Below are positions 26,611 through 37,109 of a stretch of DNA of 59,942 nucleotides, piece by piece. The notes beneath the pieces were generated by a model. It had not been told where the DNA came from. It saw only the letters and a program-made list of their open reading frames with translations, and made no database searches. The number at the start of each line of letters is the position of its first letter. Positions within the stretch are counted from its first letter, which is position 1. The position numbers and the translations under genes were made by a program. The DNA lies in contig JAIYCV010000049.1 in assembly GCA_027487845.1 (NCBI GenBank), positions 1 to 59,942 on the forward strand. Direction: 5' to 3'. Origin of the DNA: Flammeovirgaceae bacterium (GTDB lineage Bacteria; Bacteroidota; Bacteroidia; Cytophagales; Cyclobacteriaceae).

Positions 26611-26791
26611 AAAAAACAGCATGTCATTTATACCAAATTCCAGGGTAAGGTTGTAGCAGGCGGACCTCGCGTAAACAATTAAGAATAAAAATGTAACTTT
26701 ACTACATGAAATCGCCATTAAGATGCTCCAAACCCAACAGCATGATAATCTCAGTAATTCCATGTGGCAACTAAAAAACAATTATTAACAC

Positions 26792-27034
26792 ATGAAAACA
26801 CTAATGGTAAACATACCGGATACCGTGGACTTTGACGACAAAGAAGCTCTAATGGCTATCGCCTCAAGAATGTATGAGAAAGGTAAGCTTTCCGTGGGGC
26901 AAGCAGCTGAACTCGTTGGACTCTCTAAAAGTGCATTCATGGAGATTCTAAGCAACTACGGAGTGTCTGTTTTCAATTACCCTTCATCTGATCTTGACCG
27001 AGACGTTGAGAATGCAAAAGGTTATAATTGCTGA
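26792..27034 (+). CDS. UPF0175 family antitoxin-like protein
   Basis: An 80-residue protein with the UPF0175 pattern: IPDTVDFDDKEALMAIASRMYEKGKLSVGQAAELVGLSKSAFMEILSNYGVSVFNYPSSDLDRDVENAK. The KLSVGQAAELVGLSKSAF part is a helix-turn-helix. These proteins are antitoxins and autorepressors partnered with PIN-like DUF3368 toxins. The stop lies 23 bp inside the toxin gene, so the two are co-translated. It probably represses its own operon, though no operator was identified. Confidence 0.85.
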   Translation: MKTLMVNIPDTVDFDDKEALMAIASRMYEKGKLSVGQAAELVGLSKSAFMEILSNYGVSVFNYPSSDLDRDVENAKGYNC

Positions 27035-27470
27035 CACAAGTTGCATAATTCTGCTCGACAAGATTGGGGAACTAAATCTTCTAAATACTCTTTTTGGACA
27101 GGTAATTGTCACTCAGGAAATTGCGGATGAGTTCAAGAAGGAGTTACCAAGCTGGTTCACTATTGTAAATCCCATTAACAAGACTTATCAACAAATACTC
27201 GAAGCCTCACTTGATAAAGGCGAATCTAGTGCTATTGCGTTTGCTATCGAGCAAAAAGATTGCTTACTCATTATAGATGATTACAAGGGAAGAAAATATG
27301 CGGAAAAATTGGGAATAAAAATTACGGGGACACTTGGGGTAATAATTGATGCTAAACTAAGCGGTTACCTCGAATCTGTAAAACCGCTACTTGAAAGAAT
27401 CAAAATGACTGATTTTAGATTGACATCTGAATTAGAAAGACGAACGTTAGAGAAATCAGGCGAGGTCTAA
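27012..27470 (+). CDS. DUF3368 PIN-like toxin
   Basis: 152 residues from the ATG at 27012; the frame extends to a TTG at 26994, but the ATG opens directly on the PIN motif. PIN-like residues are D8 (IIADTSCIILLDKIG), E40 (TQEIADEF), E71 (LDKGESSAIAFA) and D89-D90 (LLIIDDYKGRKYAEKLG). IKITGTLGVIIDAKLSGYL is typical of DUF3368. PIN toxins cut RNA and are blocked by their partner. It overlaps the UPF0175 antitoxin gene by 23 bp. All acidic residues are present, so the toxin looks intact. Confidence 0.86.
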   Translation: MQKVIIADTSCIILLDKIGELNLLNTLFGQVIVTQEIADEFKKELPSWFTIVNPINKTYQQILEASLDKGESSAIAFAIEQKDCLLIIDDYKGRKYAEKLGIKITGTLGVIIDAKLSGYLESVKPLLERIKMTDFRLTSELERRTLEKSGEV

Positions 27471-27496
27471 CGAATCCGAAATTGTTAAACAAAAAA

Positions 27497-27559
27497 ATGT
27501 TTCTTAAAGGAGATGGCAAAGCGGCAAATGTTTTTCAAATCGAACAAAGACTTGGCTAA
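27497..27559 (+). pseudogene. Remnant of a second VOC gene (C-terminal 20 codons)
   Basis: The sequence reads MFLKGDGKAANVFQIEQRLG and stop, matching the end of the VOC protein at 26218-26610 (GNVFQIEERLG and stop) at protein level and with about two-thirds identity over 51 nt. Nothing resembling the rest of a VOC domain precedes it. It is therefore a truncated copy at the far edge of the toxin-antitoxin insert. The remaining gap up to 27718 shows no convincing gene. Confidence 0.6.
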
Positions 27560-27649
27560 AACAGATGGATCATGTAGATCAAATGTTGTCTGCTATCATC
27601 CCATCACCGCTGATTCCACAAGGCAAAGATGCCAGTCGAACGCATTTAA

Positions 27650-29722
<2,073 letters not shown>

Positions 29723-29731
29723 TGATTGTCC

Positions 29732-30982
29732 ATGGTCATCAAGAAACTCGCAGTACCTTTAATCAACGAGAAGTTATTACAACAGGCAGCGCATTGTTAC
29801 ATTGCTTCGGCCTCTATTTCAGAGGCGGGCTTTGATTTTATCCGTAGCCGGATTCCGCCCAAATGTAAAATGGATATAGTGACGGGATTGGATCTGCCAA
29901 CCTCACCACAAGTGCTCAAACGAATTTGGCGAAACTATCAAGGGAGAATCACACTTAATTTTTATACCAGAAATGTGTTTCACTCCAACGTATATATTTT
30001 CGATTTGCCGTTTCGCAAAGCAGTCGCTTTTATTGGCTCGGGAGATTTTACGCTCGAAGGCATCAAGGATCGGGAAGAGCTTTTCTATAAAATTACAGAT
30101 CCCAAGCAGATTGAAGAACTGAAGTCGTGGTTCACCGGATACTTCGAGTTCTCTGAGCCATTGACTGAGCGTCTTATTCAGGAGTATGAATTGCTGTATG
30201 GTTCGTTTAAGCAGCGAGAAATTGCCTCGCGAAAAGAGAAAGAAGAATTCATTTCGCTCACTACAGCAGGATTTAATTGGGACAACATTAAATTTAAAAA
30301 TCAGTACTTTCAAAAAAATCATTACCTCACGTTTGCCAATGACAGAGCACATCTAACCACACCCGACATTGTTTCGCAAAGAGAGGAAGTAAGAAACAAA
30401 CTGATTCAATTACATACTTCGATAAAAGACCACGTCAATAAACTTACGTTATTTGAAAGCATTGATCCACGCTTTCTTGCAAGTACTATTGATCCTATTC
30501 ACTGCACTAACCAAAAAGTGAGGAGCCTTTCGATTGGTTATGGAAGACCCGAAGCGGAGTTAAGAAAGATCAGTCAAGAGACTAAGTTAGAAGAAGTGGT
30601 TCAATTGCAATTTAGCCTCAAGCCTCAATCGCTAGAAATATCATTGTTTTGCGGAATAGGCAAAGGCAAAGAAGATCGGGAATATTTGAAAGATAAGATA
30701 GTTGAAGAAGAATATCGTAAACAGTTCTTCCAATTGTTGATGGGATTAGGTGCCGGCTATTGGATTGAAGTAGTTGGAGACAAGCGAAAGGTTGATTCCT
30801 TCCAAAATCCTGAACTATTGGCTGAATTTATTACGTATGATGATTGGCGATATTATGCCTTCTTTATTGGCAGGAATTATTCTCCGGGCGATCCAGCAAT
30901 TAGCACCGAGGTCATTGATAAAACCATTGCACAAGAATTTGACAAACTTCTTTTGTTGTATCGGTTTGTCTTAAAAGCTTAA
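29732..30982 (+). CDS. Phospholipase-D-like domain protein with degenerate HxK motif
   Basis: 416 residues from the ATG at 29732. The N-terminal 150 residues resemble a single PLD nuclease-type domain: a KMDIVTGLD strand, then HSNVYIFD and FIGSGDFTLEGI. The motif reads H-x-N(x4)D instead of H-x-K(x4)D (near residue 84), so the lysine is missing and catalysis is doubtful. The rest (about 150-416) is helical and charged and not recognised. The downstream pattern WIEVVGDKRKVDSF is of no known family. It follows fadH by 9 bp, which suggests an operon, but no functional link is evident. It may be a structural or DNA-binding relative of PLD-family restriction proteins. Confidence 0.55.
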   Translation: MVIKKLAVPLINEKLLQQAAHCYIASASISEAGFDFIRSRIPPKCKMDIVTGLDLPTSPQVLKRIWRNYQGRITLNFYTRNVFHSNVYIFDLPFRKAVAFIGSGDFTLEGIKDREELFYKITDPKQIEELKSWFTGYFEFSEPLTERLIQEYELLYGSFKQREIASRKEKEEFISLTTAGFNWDNIKFKNQYFQKNHYLTFANDRAHLTTPDIVSQREEVRNKLIQLHTSIKDHVNKLTLFESIDPRFLASTIDPIHCTNQKVRSLSIGYGRPEAELRKISQETKLEEVVQLQFSLKPQSLEISLFCGIGKGKEDREYLKDKIVEEEYRKQFFQLLMGLGAGYWIEVVGDKRKVDSFQNPELLAEFITYDDWRYYAFFIGRNYSPGDPAISTEVIDKTIAQEFDKLLLLYRFVLKA

Positions 30983-31113
30983 TCCACCTTTCTGGCTACC
31001 CAAAGTGGAGGGATGGTGATCGCGAGCTAGATCCTTTCGCAAACCAATCATTAACGTTGACCAACAATAATAATTTACTTAGCTTGTCACGTTGATCTAC
31101 TAATTATCCCGTT

Positions 31114-34100
31114 ATGAAAAAGTCTATTGTGCTATTCCTTCTTGGTGTTTCTTTCCATTGCTTTTCCCAATCGTTCGATCCCACGCTATTCAACAGCATG
31201 AAGTGGCGAATGATCGGGCCATTTCGTGGTGGAAGAACAGTAGGCGGGACGGGTGTGCCCTCCCAACCCAATGTATTTTATATAGGTGCCAACAACGGGG
31301 GCGTTTGGAAAACAACTGATTATGGAAGAACATGGAAACCCATTTTCGATGACCAACCAACGGGCTCTATTGGCGATGTAGCGGTATCGCCTTCCAATCC
31401 GAATGTCATCTATGTGGCGAGCGGAGAAGGCATTCAGCGCCCCGATTTATCTGTGGGCGATGGTGTTTATAAATCAATAGATGGCGGAAAGACGTGGGTC
31501 AACACGGGTTTGAATGACGGCCAACAGATTGGCAGTATTGCCATCGATCCAAAAAATGAAAACCGAGTATTTATAGCTGTGCTTGGCCATCCCTACGGAG
31601 CAAATCAGGAACGCGGAATTTACCGCACGTTAAATGGCGGCAAAACGTGGGACAAAGTATTGTACAAAGACGAAAATACGGGTGCAATTCAAGTGGCGAT
31701 TGATCCGCAAAACTCATCTATCGTCTATGCCGACCTTTGGGCTGGAAGACAAGGCCCGTGGGAGAACGGTGCTTGGCAAGGCCCTGAGAGCGGTCTTTTC
31801 AAGTCGATGGATGGAGGCACCACCTGGAAAAAGTTAACCAAGGGGTTGCCCACTGCCGCTCAAGGGCTGGGTCGCATTGGTTTTAGCATCGCGCCAAGCA
31901 ATAACGCCCGTCTCTATGCCACGGTCGATTCACGAGAAGAACCGGGTTTCTATCGTTCAGATGATGGAGGCGAGTCCTGGTTTAAGCTTACCAGTGACGA
32001 ACGAATCTGGGGGCGTGGTAGTGACTTTGCTGAATGTAAAGTTCATCCAACTAATCCGGATATTGTTTACAGTGCAAACGTGGTTACCTGGAAATCGGAG
32101 GACGGAGGTAAAACCTGGAAAGGCGTTCGTGGTGCGCCCGGAGGTGATGACTATCATCGCATCTGGATCAATCCAATAAAGCCCGAGATTATGTTGCTTA
32201 TCGCAGATCAGGGAGCATTGGTCACTGTGAACGGTGGCGAAACGTATAGCTCTTGGTACAATCAACCAACGGCTCAATTCTATCACGTAAGTACCGACAA
32301 TTCTTTTCCCTATAACGTATTTGGCGGCCAGCAAGAAAGTGGCTCAGTGGGCATTGCTTCTCGCGGAAACGATGGACAAATAACCAACAGCTCTTGGCAT
32401 CCAGTTGGCGTGGAAGAATATGGATATGTAGCGGCCGATCCGTTGGATCCAAACATTATTTATGGGGGTAAGATCACCAAGTTTGATAAACGAACCGGGC
32501 AAGTTCAAAACATAGCACCAGAAGCTGTTCGAAGCGGAAATTATCGCTTCATCAGAACTGCTCCCGTGCTCTTCTCTCCTATCGATCCCAAGACCTTGTA
32601 TTTTGCTGGCAACGTAGTATTCAAAACTCAAACAGGTGGCGACTCGTGGGAAGTAATAAGTCCTGATTTGACACGTGAGTCGTGGGACGTGCCTTCCAGC
32701 ATAGGCATCTACACCACCCCCGAAATGAAATCTATGAAAAGAAGAGGCGTGGTGTACACCCTCGCTCCTTCCCCAAAAGACATCAATACACTTTGGGCTG
32801 GCACCGATGATGGATTGATTCACCTCACCAATGATGGTGGCAAGAATTGGAAGAACGTAACACCGTCCGAGATCACCAGCTGGAGTAAAATCTCGATTCT
32901 AGAAGCAAGCCATACAGACGTGGCGACCGCTTATGCGGCCGTTAATAGAATTCGATTAGATGATCAAAAGCCACATATCTATAGAACCAAAGACAACGGC
33001 AAGACCTGGCAAGAAATAGTTACGGGATTGCCTAACGATCCGATCAACTCAGTAAAAGAAGATCCAATTAGAAAAGGCTTACTGTTTGCAGGATCGGAGC
33101 GCGGAGTTTATGTTTCGTTCGATGAGGGTGACCATTGGCAAAGCCTGCGCTTGAATATGCCTGCGACTTCCATTCGCGACTTAGTCATTAAAGATGATGA
33201 CTTGGTTATTGGCACGCATGGCCGGGGGTTCTGGATTTTAGATAACATAACTTCCTTGAGGCAACTCACCAAAGAACTTGCTGAAAAGCAAAGCATACTT
33301 TACAAACCGCAAAGCACCTACCGTGTCCGTTTTAGTATGTATACCGATACACCATTACCACAAGAAGAGCCTGCTGGAAAAAATCCTCCCGAAGGTGCCC
33401 TCATCGACTATTATTTGAAAGACAAAGCAGCAACTGTTGAACTTGAAATCTACAACTCGCAAAACAAACTGATAAGAAAATATACCAGCAACGACAAGCC
33501 CTATGAAGTAGGTGATGTAAACATACCCTTGTACTGGATTCGCCCGCTACAGATCTTATCAAACGAAAAAGGTTCGCACCGCTTTCAGTGGGATTTGCAT
33601 TATGAACCCTTGAATGTTCCACCCGCCTACCCTATCTCAGCCACTTACATGGATACCGCTCCAGATTTCACGTCACCATGGGTTATGCCGGGAACGTATA
33701 CTGCAAAATTGATTGTTAACGGACAATCTTTTGAACAATCCTTCATCGTAAAAATGGATCCGCGCGTAACCACCGCGTCTGAGAAGTTGCAGATGCAGCA
33801 CGATCTATCCGTGAAAGCTTACAACGGAAGAAAAGAATCGATGAACTTGGTCAACAAGATTAAAGGCATAAAAGTACAATTTACGATGATGCGCCCTCAA
33901 ATTGAACGGGCAAACACACCTAACAAACAGTTTGTGCTACCCACTATCATGATGTTAGAGGGAAGGCTTACCAATCTAGAAGCGCAATTTTCTAAGACCC
34001 GCGATAATTTCGCAACGGTGTTCAATATCCTTCAGGAAACCGAGATGCCACCCACGCAACAAAGCATTTCGGCAACCAATGAAACCCAAGACACTTTTGT

Positions 34101-34194
34101 GAAAAATAGCCAATTATGGGAAGACGTTAAAAAAGATCTAGCCAAACTGAATGAGGAACTCGCAAAGGCTACCTTGGGTAGAATTGCTTATTAG
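31114..34194 (+). CDS. Exported sortilin/VPS10-like BNR beta-propeller protein
   Basis: A 1026-residue protein with a signal peptide (residues 1-18, ending HCFSQ). Residues about 30-720 hold repeated BNR/Asp-box strands such as KTTDYGRTW, SIDGGKTW, RTLNGGKTW, SMDGGTTW, RSDDGGESW and LTNDGGKNW, the signature of a two-propeller sortilin-like domain. A beta-sandwich segment covers about 740-890, and a helical charged C-terminus follows (about 895-1026). Proteins of this type are annotated as WD40/BNR-like glycosyl hydrolases in Bacteroidota, but no catalytic residues can be assigned. It is secreted to the periplasm or beyond and has no operon partner. Confidence 0.85.
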   Translation: MKKSIVLFLLGVSFHCFSQSFDPTLFNSMKWRMIGPFRGGRTVGGTGVPSQPNVFYIGANNGGVWKTTDYGRTWKPIFDDQPTGSIGDVAVSPSNPNVIYVASGEGIQRPDLSVGDGVYKSIDGGKTWVNTGLNDGQQIGSIAIDPKNENRVFIAVLGHPYGANQERGIYRTLNGGKTWDKVLYKDENTGAIQVAIDPQNSSIVYADLWAGRQGPWENGAWQGPESGLFKSMDGGTTWKKLTKGLPTAAQGLGRIGFSIAPSNNARLYATVDSREEPGFYRSDDGGESWFKLTSDERIWGRGSDFAECKVHPTNPDIVYSANVVTWKSEDGGKTWKGVRGAPGGDDYHRIWINPIKPEIMLLIADQGALVTVNGGETYSSWYNQPTAQFYHVSTDNSFPYNVFGGQQESGSVGIASRGNDGQITNSSWHPVGVEEYGYVAADPLDPNIIYGGKITKFDKRTGQVQNIAPEAVRSGNYRFIRTAPVLFSPIDPKTLYFAGNVVFKTQTGGDSWEVISPDLTRESWDVPSSIGIYTTPEMKSMKRRGVVYTLAPSPKDINTLWAGTDDGLIHLTNDGGKNWKNVTPSEITSWSKISILEASHTDVATAYAAVNRIRLDDQKPHIYRTKDNGKTWQEIVTGLPNDPINSVKEDPIRKGLLFAGSERGVYVSFDEGDHWQSLRLNMPATSIRDLVIKDDDLVIGTHGRGFWILDNITSLRQLTKELAEKQSILYKPQSTYRVRFSMYTDTPLPQEEPAGKNPPEGALIDYYLKDKAATVELEIYNSQNKLIRKYTSNDKPYEVGDVNIPLYWIRPLQILSNEKGSHRFQWDLHYEPLNVPPAYPISATYMDTAPDFTSPWVMPGTYTAKLIVNGQSFEQSFIVKMDPRVTTASEKLQMQHDLSVKAYNGRKESMNLVNKIKGIKVQFTMMRPQIERANTPNKQFVLPTIMMLEGRLTNLEAQFSKTRDNFATVFNILQETEMPPTQQSISATNETQDTFVKNSQLWEDVKKDLAKLNEELAKATLGRIAY

Positions 34195-34212
34195 GTGATG
34201 GTCGGCTATTTG

Positions 34213-34242
34213 CCCTGAGAGGTGTTATAACATCTCACAGGG
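34213..34242. repeat. 30-bp REP-like palindrome
   Basis: CCCTGAGAGGTGTT/AACATCTCACAGGG pairs over 15 positions with one mismatch and one possible G-T. It has no T-tail on the plus strand. It lies between the BNR gene end and the HEPN gene end. Confidence 0.6.
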
Positions 34243-34297
34243 CGGAATGGCTTGTGCCTAATACAAATCCGAGATTTGTTAACGCGCTGAGCGGAAG

Positions 34298-34314
34298 TTG
34301 TCGAACAGCTAGAT
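34298..34314. repeat. 17-bp repeat flanking the second accessory block, left copy
   Basis: TTGTCGAACAGCTAGAT here recurs as TTGTCGAACAGCTGGAT at 37806-37822, one mismatch. The left copy covers the stop codon of the HEPN-like gene (34309). The right copy also forms a 9-bp inverted pair with GTTCGACAA at 37783-37791. Confidence 0.55.
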
Positions 34315-35739
34315 TTTCTCAAAGTATTCCTCATCAGTTTTAATACTCATATGCTTTTCTAAATATTTAGCCTGATTATAAACATATCCATCATATCCAA
34401 TGCTTTTTAAAATTAACTTACTTATCAATGTGAAAAGTTTTGCAGAAACATAAGTCAAATAAAGGTTTGTCTTTTCTTCATCTTTGATTTGCGCTTTTTT
34501 AAGTAATATGTCTCCGTGAAGTAAATCATTTCTATGCTCAATGATAGCAATGTCGTGTAAGGTTAAGCGGATTCCAAGTTGTTCAAACGGCCGGGTTAGT
34601 TTTTCGTTATTGGTCAAATGTTCTTTTTTAATGGATTTATTGACTTCGTTAAGTCGTCTCTTTAATTTTAAGATATTGGTCTCGGTCAAATTTTTAGAAT
34701 AATCATCAATAACTTTATGTAATTGTTTAGTTATTTTATCTGATAACATTGAATCACTAATTGGTTTTTCAAGTCCAATCTCTTCAATACTTAAATGTTT
34801 GGAAAGTTGCTCGATAACAACAGTAAAAGAACTTGGAATTATCAACAGAGACCTAATTGATGTTGCTTCCAACATGACTAAAATTGCAACGGAAAACTCT
34901 GGTTCATTATGTATTTTGCAAACAAGGTTTGAAAAATTGTTTAATGATATTCTTGTCAGTTTGTTCAAATAAAATTCAGCAACATCTTTTCCAACGTGTG
35001 AGTAAGAAAATGGATTTGTTGTGATCGGACTATACATTCCTTTCAGAGCTGGTCTAATGTGATTTGAGTAATAACAATTTCCGACATCATCAAATGTGAA
35101 TTTTTCTCCACCAACCATTACTTTACTAATGAACCCGATTGCTTGTTGAATAGAAAAGCAAACCTCTGAAAATTCATCGTAGCTCTGTTCTTGTAGACAT
35201 TCAAAAACGTAAAAACCTTTGTCCTTATATTTTAGTTGTGTTACATCATAGTCTTTCCGGTTAAGATTTGTTCGGATACAGTCATAGAAATATTCAGTAC
35301 CTTTTCTTTGATGTGTAACTGTTTCGAATTGCATGTAAAAAGTATTTATATCTTTTAAATCGGTCTGAAAAAATGTTTTATAAAAGCCATTTTGTTTGAA
35401 ATTTTCAGACTGAAATACGTGTAATCCAATTGTAGTCTCAAAACTTACAGATTTATCTGCTTTTATTTCAGTATGGATTGACTTACTTCCAAATTTTTTT
35501 GTTTTGTAGTTAACACCATTGAAAATAAATGAAAGTTCAGCATTGTCTTTCTCTTCTTCTAAAAGCCTTGCATTGATTTGTAGTAAAAATGTCTCCTTTT
35601 TTCTTGTTAAGAAGGTGTCAGTTTCTTTGTCCTCAATAAGTTCGACTTTATAGTTCGCTACAGAGTTTATTTGGTCAATGAACTCTAGTTCTGTTTCAAA
35701 ATGTTTATCGTTTTTTATTCGATTTGTCGAAGTACTCAT
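34309..35739 (-). CDS. HEPN-motif protein, ApeA-like candidate defence effector
   Basis: A 476-residue cytoplasmic protein. The N-terminal part (about 1-250) is beta-rich, of unknown fold. The C-terminal part (about 250-476) is helical and contains AIIEHRNDLLHGDILL, an Rx4H motif (R403, H408) characteristic of HEPN ribonucleases. The helical context before it (LTRPFEQLGIRLTLHD) fits HEPN domains of ApeA-like abortive infection proteins, whose length is similar. RNA cleavage upon phage infection is inferred from the motif only. It lies in an accessory block next to an attC-like element upstream of its start. No antitoxin is adjacent; a membrane protein gene is upstream. Confidence 0.6.
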   Translation of the reverse strand: MSTSTNRIKNDKHFETELEFIDQINSVANYKVELIEDKETDTFLTRKKETFLLQINARLLEEEKDNAELSFIFNGVNYKTKKFGSKSIHTEIKADKSVSFETTIGLHVFQSENFKQNGFYKTFFQTDLKDINTFYMQFETVTHQRKGTEYFYDCIRTNLNRKDYDVTQLKYKDKGFYVFECLQEQSYDEFSEVCFSIQQAIGFISKVMVGGEKFTFDDVGNCYYSNHIRPALKGMYSPITTNPFSYSHVGKDVAEFYLNKLTRISLNNFSNLVCKIHNEPEFSVAILVMLEATSIRSLLIIPSSFTVVIEQLSKHLSIEEIGLEKPISDSMLSDKITKQLHKVIDDYSKNLTETNILKLKRRLNEVNKSIKKEHLTNNEKLTRPFEQLGIRLTLHDIAIIEHRNDLLHGDILLKKAQIKDEEKTNLYLTYVSAKLFTLISKLILKSIGYDGYVYNQAKYLEKHMSIKTDEEYFEKI

Positions 35740-35778
35740 TTTAGGACGAAAGGTTGAGGAAAGGTTGTATTGTAGAGG

Positions 35779-35902
35779 TGCTGGTTTGCGAAGTGGTCGG
35801 GTTTTGAAACAGCGCCCTGTCCCTCAAAAAAATATAAGAACAAAGCAGAACACCTTCTGCTATTCCTCCCCCAGCCATTTTGCAAACATAATGTTGCCAG
35901 CA
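35779..35902 (-). repeat. attC-like imperfect palindrome, copy G (minus strand)
   Basis: On the minus strand it lies 38 bp after the stop of the membrane-protein gene and before the HEPN gene. The core GGGACAGGGCGCTGTTTC (plus 35806-35823, followed by CCCGACC) matches the core GGACAGGGCG of copy C. Arms TTTGCAAAATGG and the complement of CCACTTCGCAAA pair. Confidence 0.5.
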
Positions 35903-35940
35903 GTATTAATGCCCAATAAAATACTTTGTAACTAACTTTA

Positions 35941-36663
35941 TCACTTGCTTTCCCCCTGAAGGTAGTCAGAAACATTATGTAGGAATTGAACTGAAACCAG
36001 ACTCCCATCGCCTTTAGTAATTATTAATATATATTCTTGAAGATTTCCTTTGTCACCATAACTTATGTCGTCTATTGAGTCTAATTGTCCCATAAAGGGA
36101 TGGCCTGTTGTCAAAAATATTTGTTCAATATTTTTGTAGTTATACGCTCGATTATACTGGATGGAGTCCGGTAACTTTTCCCATGAAGCTTTCGGGATTT
36201 TTACTCCAACTTCTAACATGAGTTTCATTGGTTTGTTTGGTTCTATAAAAATCGGTAGGTCTATACGACTGCCATCAAAGTCAAGAAAAGTAGGATCCAT
36301 TCCAGAAAACTTCTGAAATGTAACACTGTCGGAATCTAATCGCTTATTTAGCAGAGTAATGTCCATATCAGTGATAGAAACATCAATATGTCCGATGTTA
36401 TTCAAAACAAGAATATATTGTTGTCGATATATGGCCCTAGATTCATCTGTATTGATTTGTTGAAACTCAATTGTCTTCTGAGCATCATTAATAGTAATTC
36501 TCGCTACAAGTTTTGATTTCTGAGATAACTCGTCTAATTCTATTTGTCTTTGTGTATACACAGTAGTTTTCGAACCAAAATAGATACTTGTCCCTAGTGC
36601 AATTATACTAACAGCGAAACTCAATTTTGCTAAAGAGATATTTACCTTGTCAGCTTTCTTCAT
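35941..36663 (-). CDS. Single-pass membrane protein, unknown function
   Basis: A 240-residue protein with one N-terminal transmembrane segment (about 12-32: LSFAVSIIALGTSIYFG), followed by a short helical, charged stretch (YTQRQIELDELSQKSK) and a beta-rich domain of about 180 residues. No signal cleavage site or lipobox is visible. I do not recognise the domain. It is upstream of the HEPN-like gene on the same strand, separated by an attC-like element of about 200 bp, so co-transcription is possible but each may be a separate cassette. Confidence 0.7.
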   Translation of the reverse strand: MKKADKVNISLAKLSFAVSIIALGTSIYFGSKTTVYTQRQIELDELSQKSKLVARITINDAQKTIEFQQINTDESRAIYRQQYILVLNNIGHIDVSITDMDITLLNKRLDSDSVTFQKFSGMDPTFLDFDGSRIDLPIFIEPNKPMKLMLEVGVKIPKASWEKLPDSIQYNRAYNYKNIEQIFLTTGHPFMGQLDSIDDISYGDKGNLQEYILIITKGDGSLVSVQFLHNVSDYLQGESK

Positions 36664-36844
36664 TACAGCTAGTTGGTTGGTTTCATAAAATATTGCTATA
36701 AATTGTTTACAACAGCCATAAAATTGCTGTTATTATGCATTTTGGTTGGCTTTGTGTCATTAATGAAGTCTTTATAAACATTTAGCCAATCAAACCATCC
36801 AATTTACCCCTAACCCACCTATTTCCAGCTTTAAAAATCCCATT

Positions 36845-37005
36845 TCGCCCGATTTACTCCGAATTTCGACTTTCAATTTCGTTTTTTGCCCGATTAAGTC
36901 CGATTTTCGACTTTCAATCTCGTTTTTCGTACTAATTACTCCAAATTCTGACTTTCATCGAAATAATCTATCGGATTTACTCGTAAAACATCCGATTTAC
37001 TCACT
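36845..37005. repeat. Degenerate tandem repeat with about 41-bp period
   Basis: Two clear units, CGCCCGATTTACTCCGAATT... (36846-36887) and GCCCGATTAAGTCCGATTTT... (36888-36928), share CGACTTTCAATNTCGTTTTT. A third degenerate unit (36929-36960) and two copies of TCGGATTTACTC/TCCGATTTACTC follow. The 446-bp gap 36664-37109 otherwise holds only the AACAGC/GCTGTT hairpin (36712-36732) and the terminator. Confidence 0.6.
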
Positions 37006-37052
37006 TTTTCGAGTTTATTTTTCGTTAAACCAAATTCCATTCTACTACCCTT

Positions 37053-37087
37053 AAAAAAAGCAGCCCTTTACGTGTATAAAGGGCTGC
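37053..37087 (-). terminator. Terminator of the 159-aa protein gene
   Basis: An 11-bp perfect stem GCAGCCCTTTA/TAAAGGGCTGC (37060-37070, 37077-37087) with a 6-nt loop. On the minus strand it is followed by seven T residues (plus-strand A-run 37053-37059), 22 bp after the stop codon. Confidence 0.85.
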
Positions 37088-37109
37088 TAAAAAATCCCGC
37101 AAAGGCAAT

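Noticed and set aside
32344..32823. Long antisense ORF inside the BNR gene
   Set aside because: Frame shadow of a repeat-rich, clearly coding plus-strand gene.
34213..34242. Bidirectional terminator between the BNR and HEPN genes
   Set aside because: The palindrome is strong but lacks a T-run on either strand, so it is listed as a REP-like repeat.
35736..36008. 90-codon minus-strand ORF
   Set aside because: It lies across the attC-like element and the end of the membrane-protein gene and shows no family resemblance.
36845..37005. CRISPR array
   Set aside because: Units are degenerate throughout with no identical repeats separated by unique spacers, and no cas gene is near.
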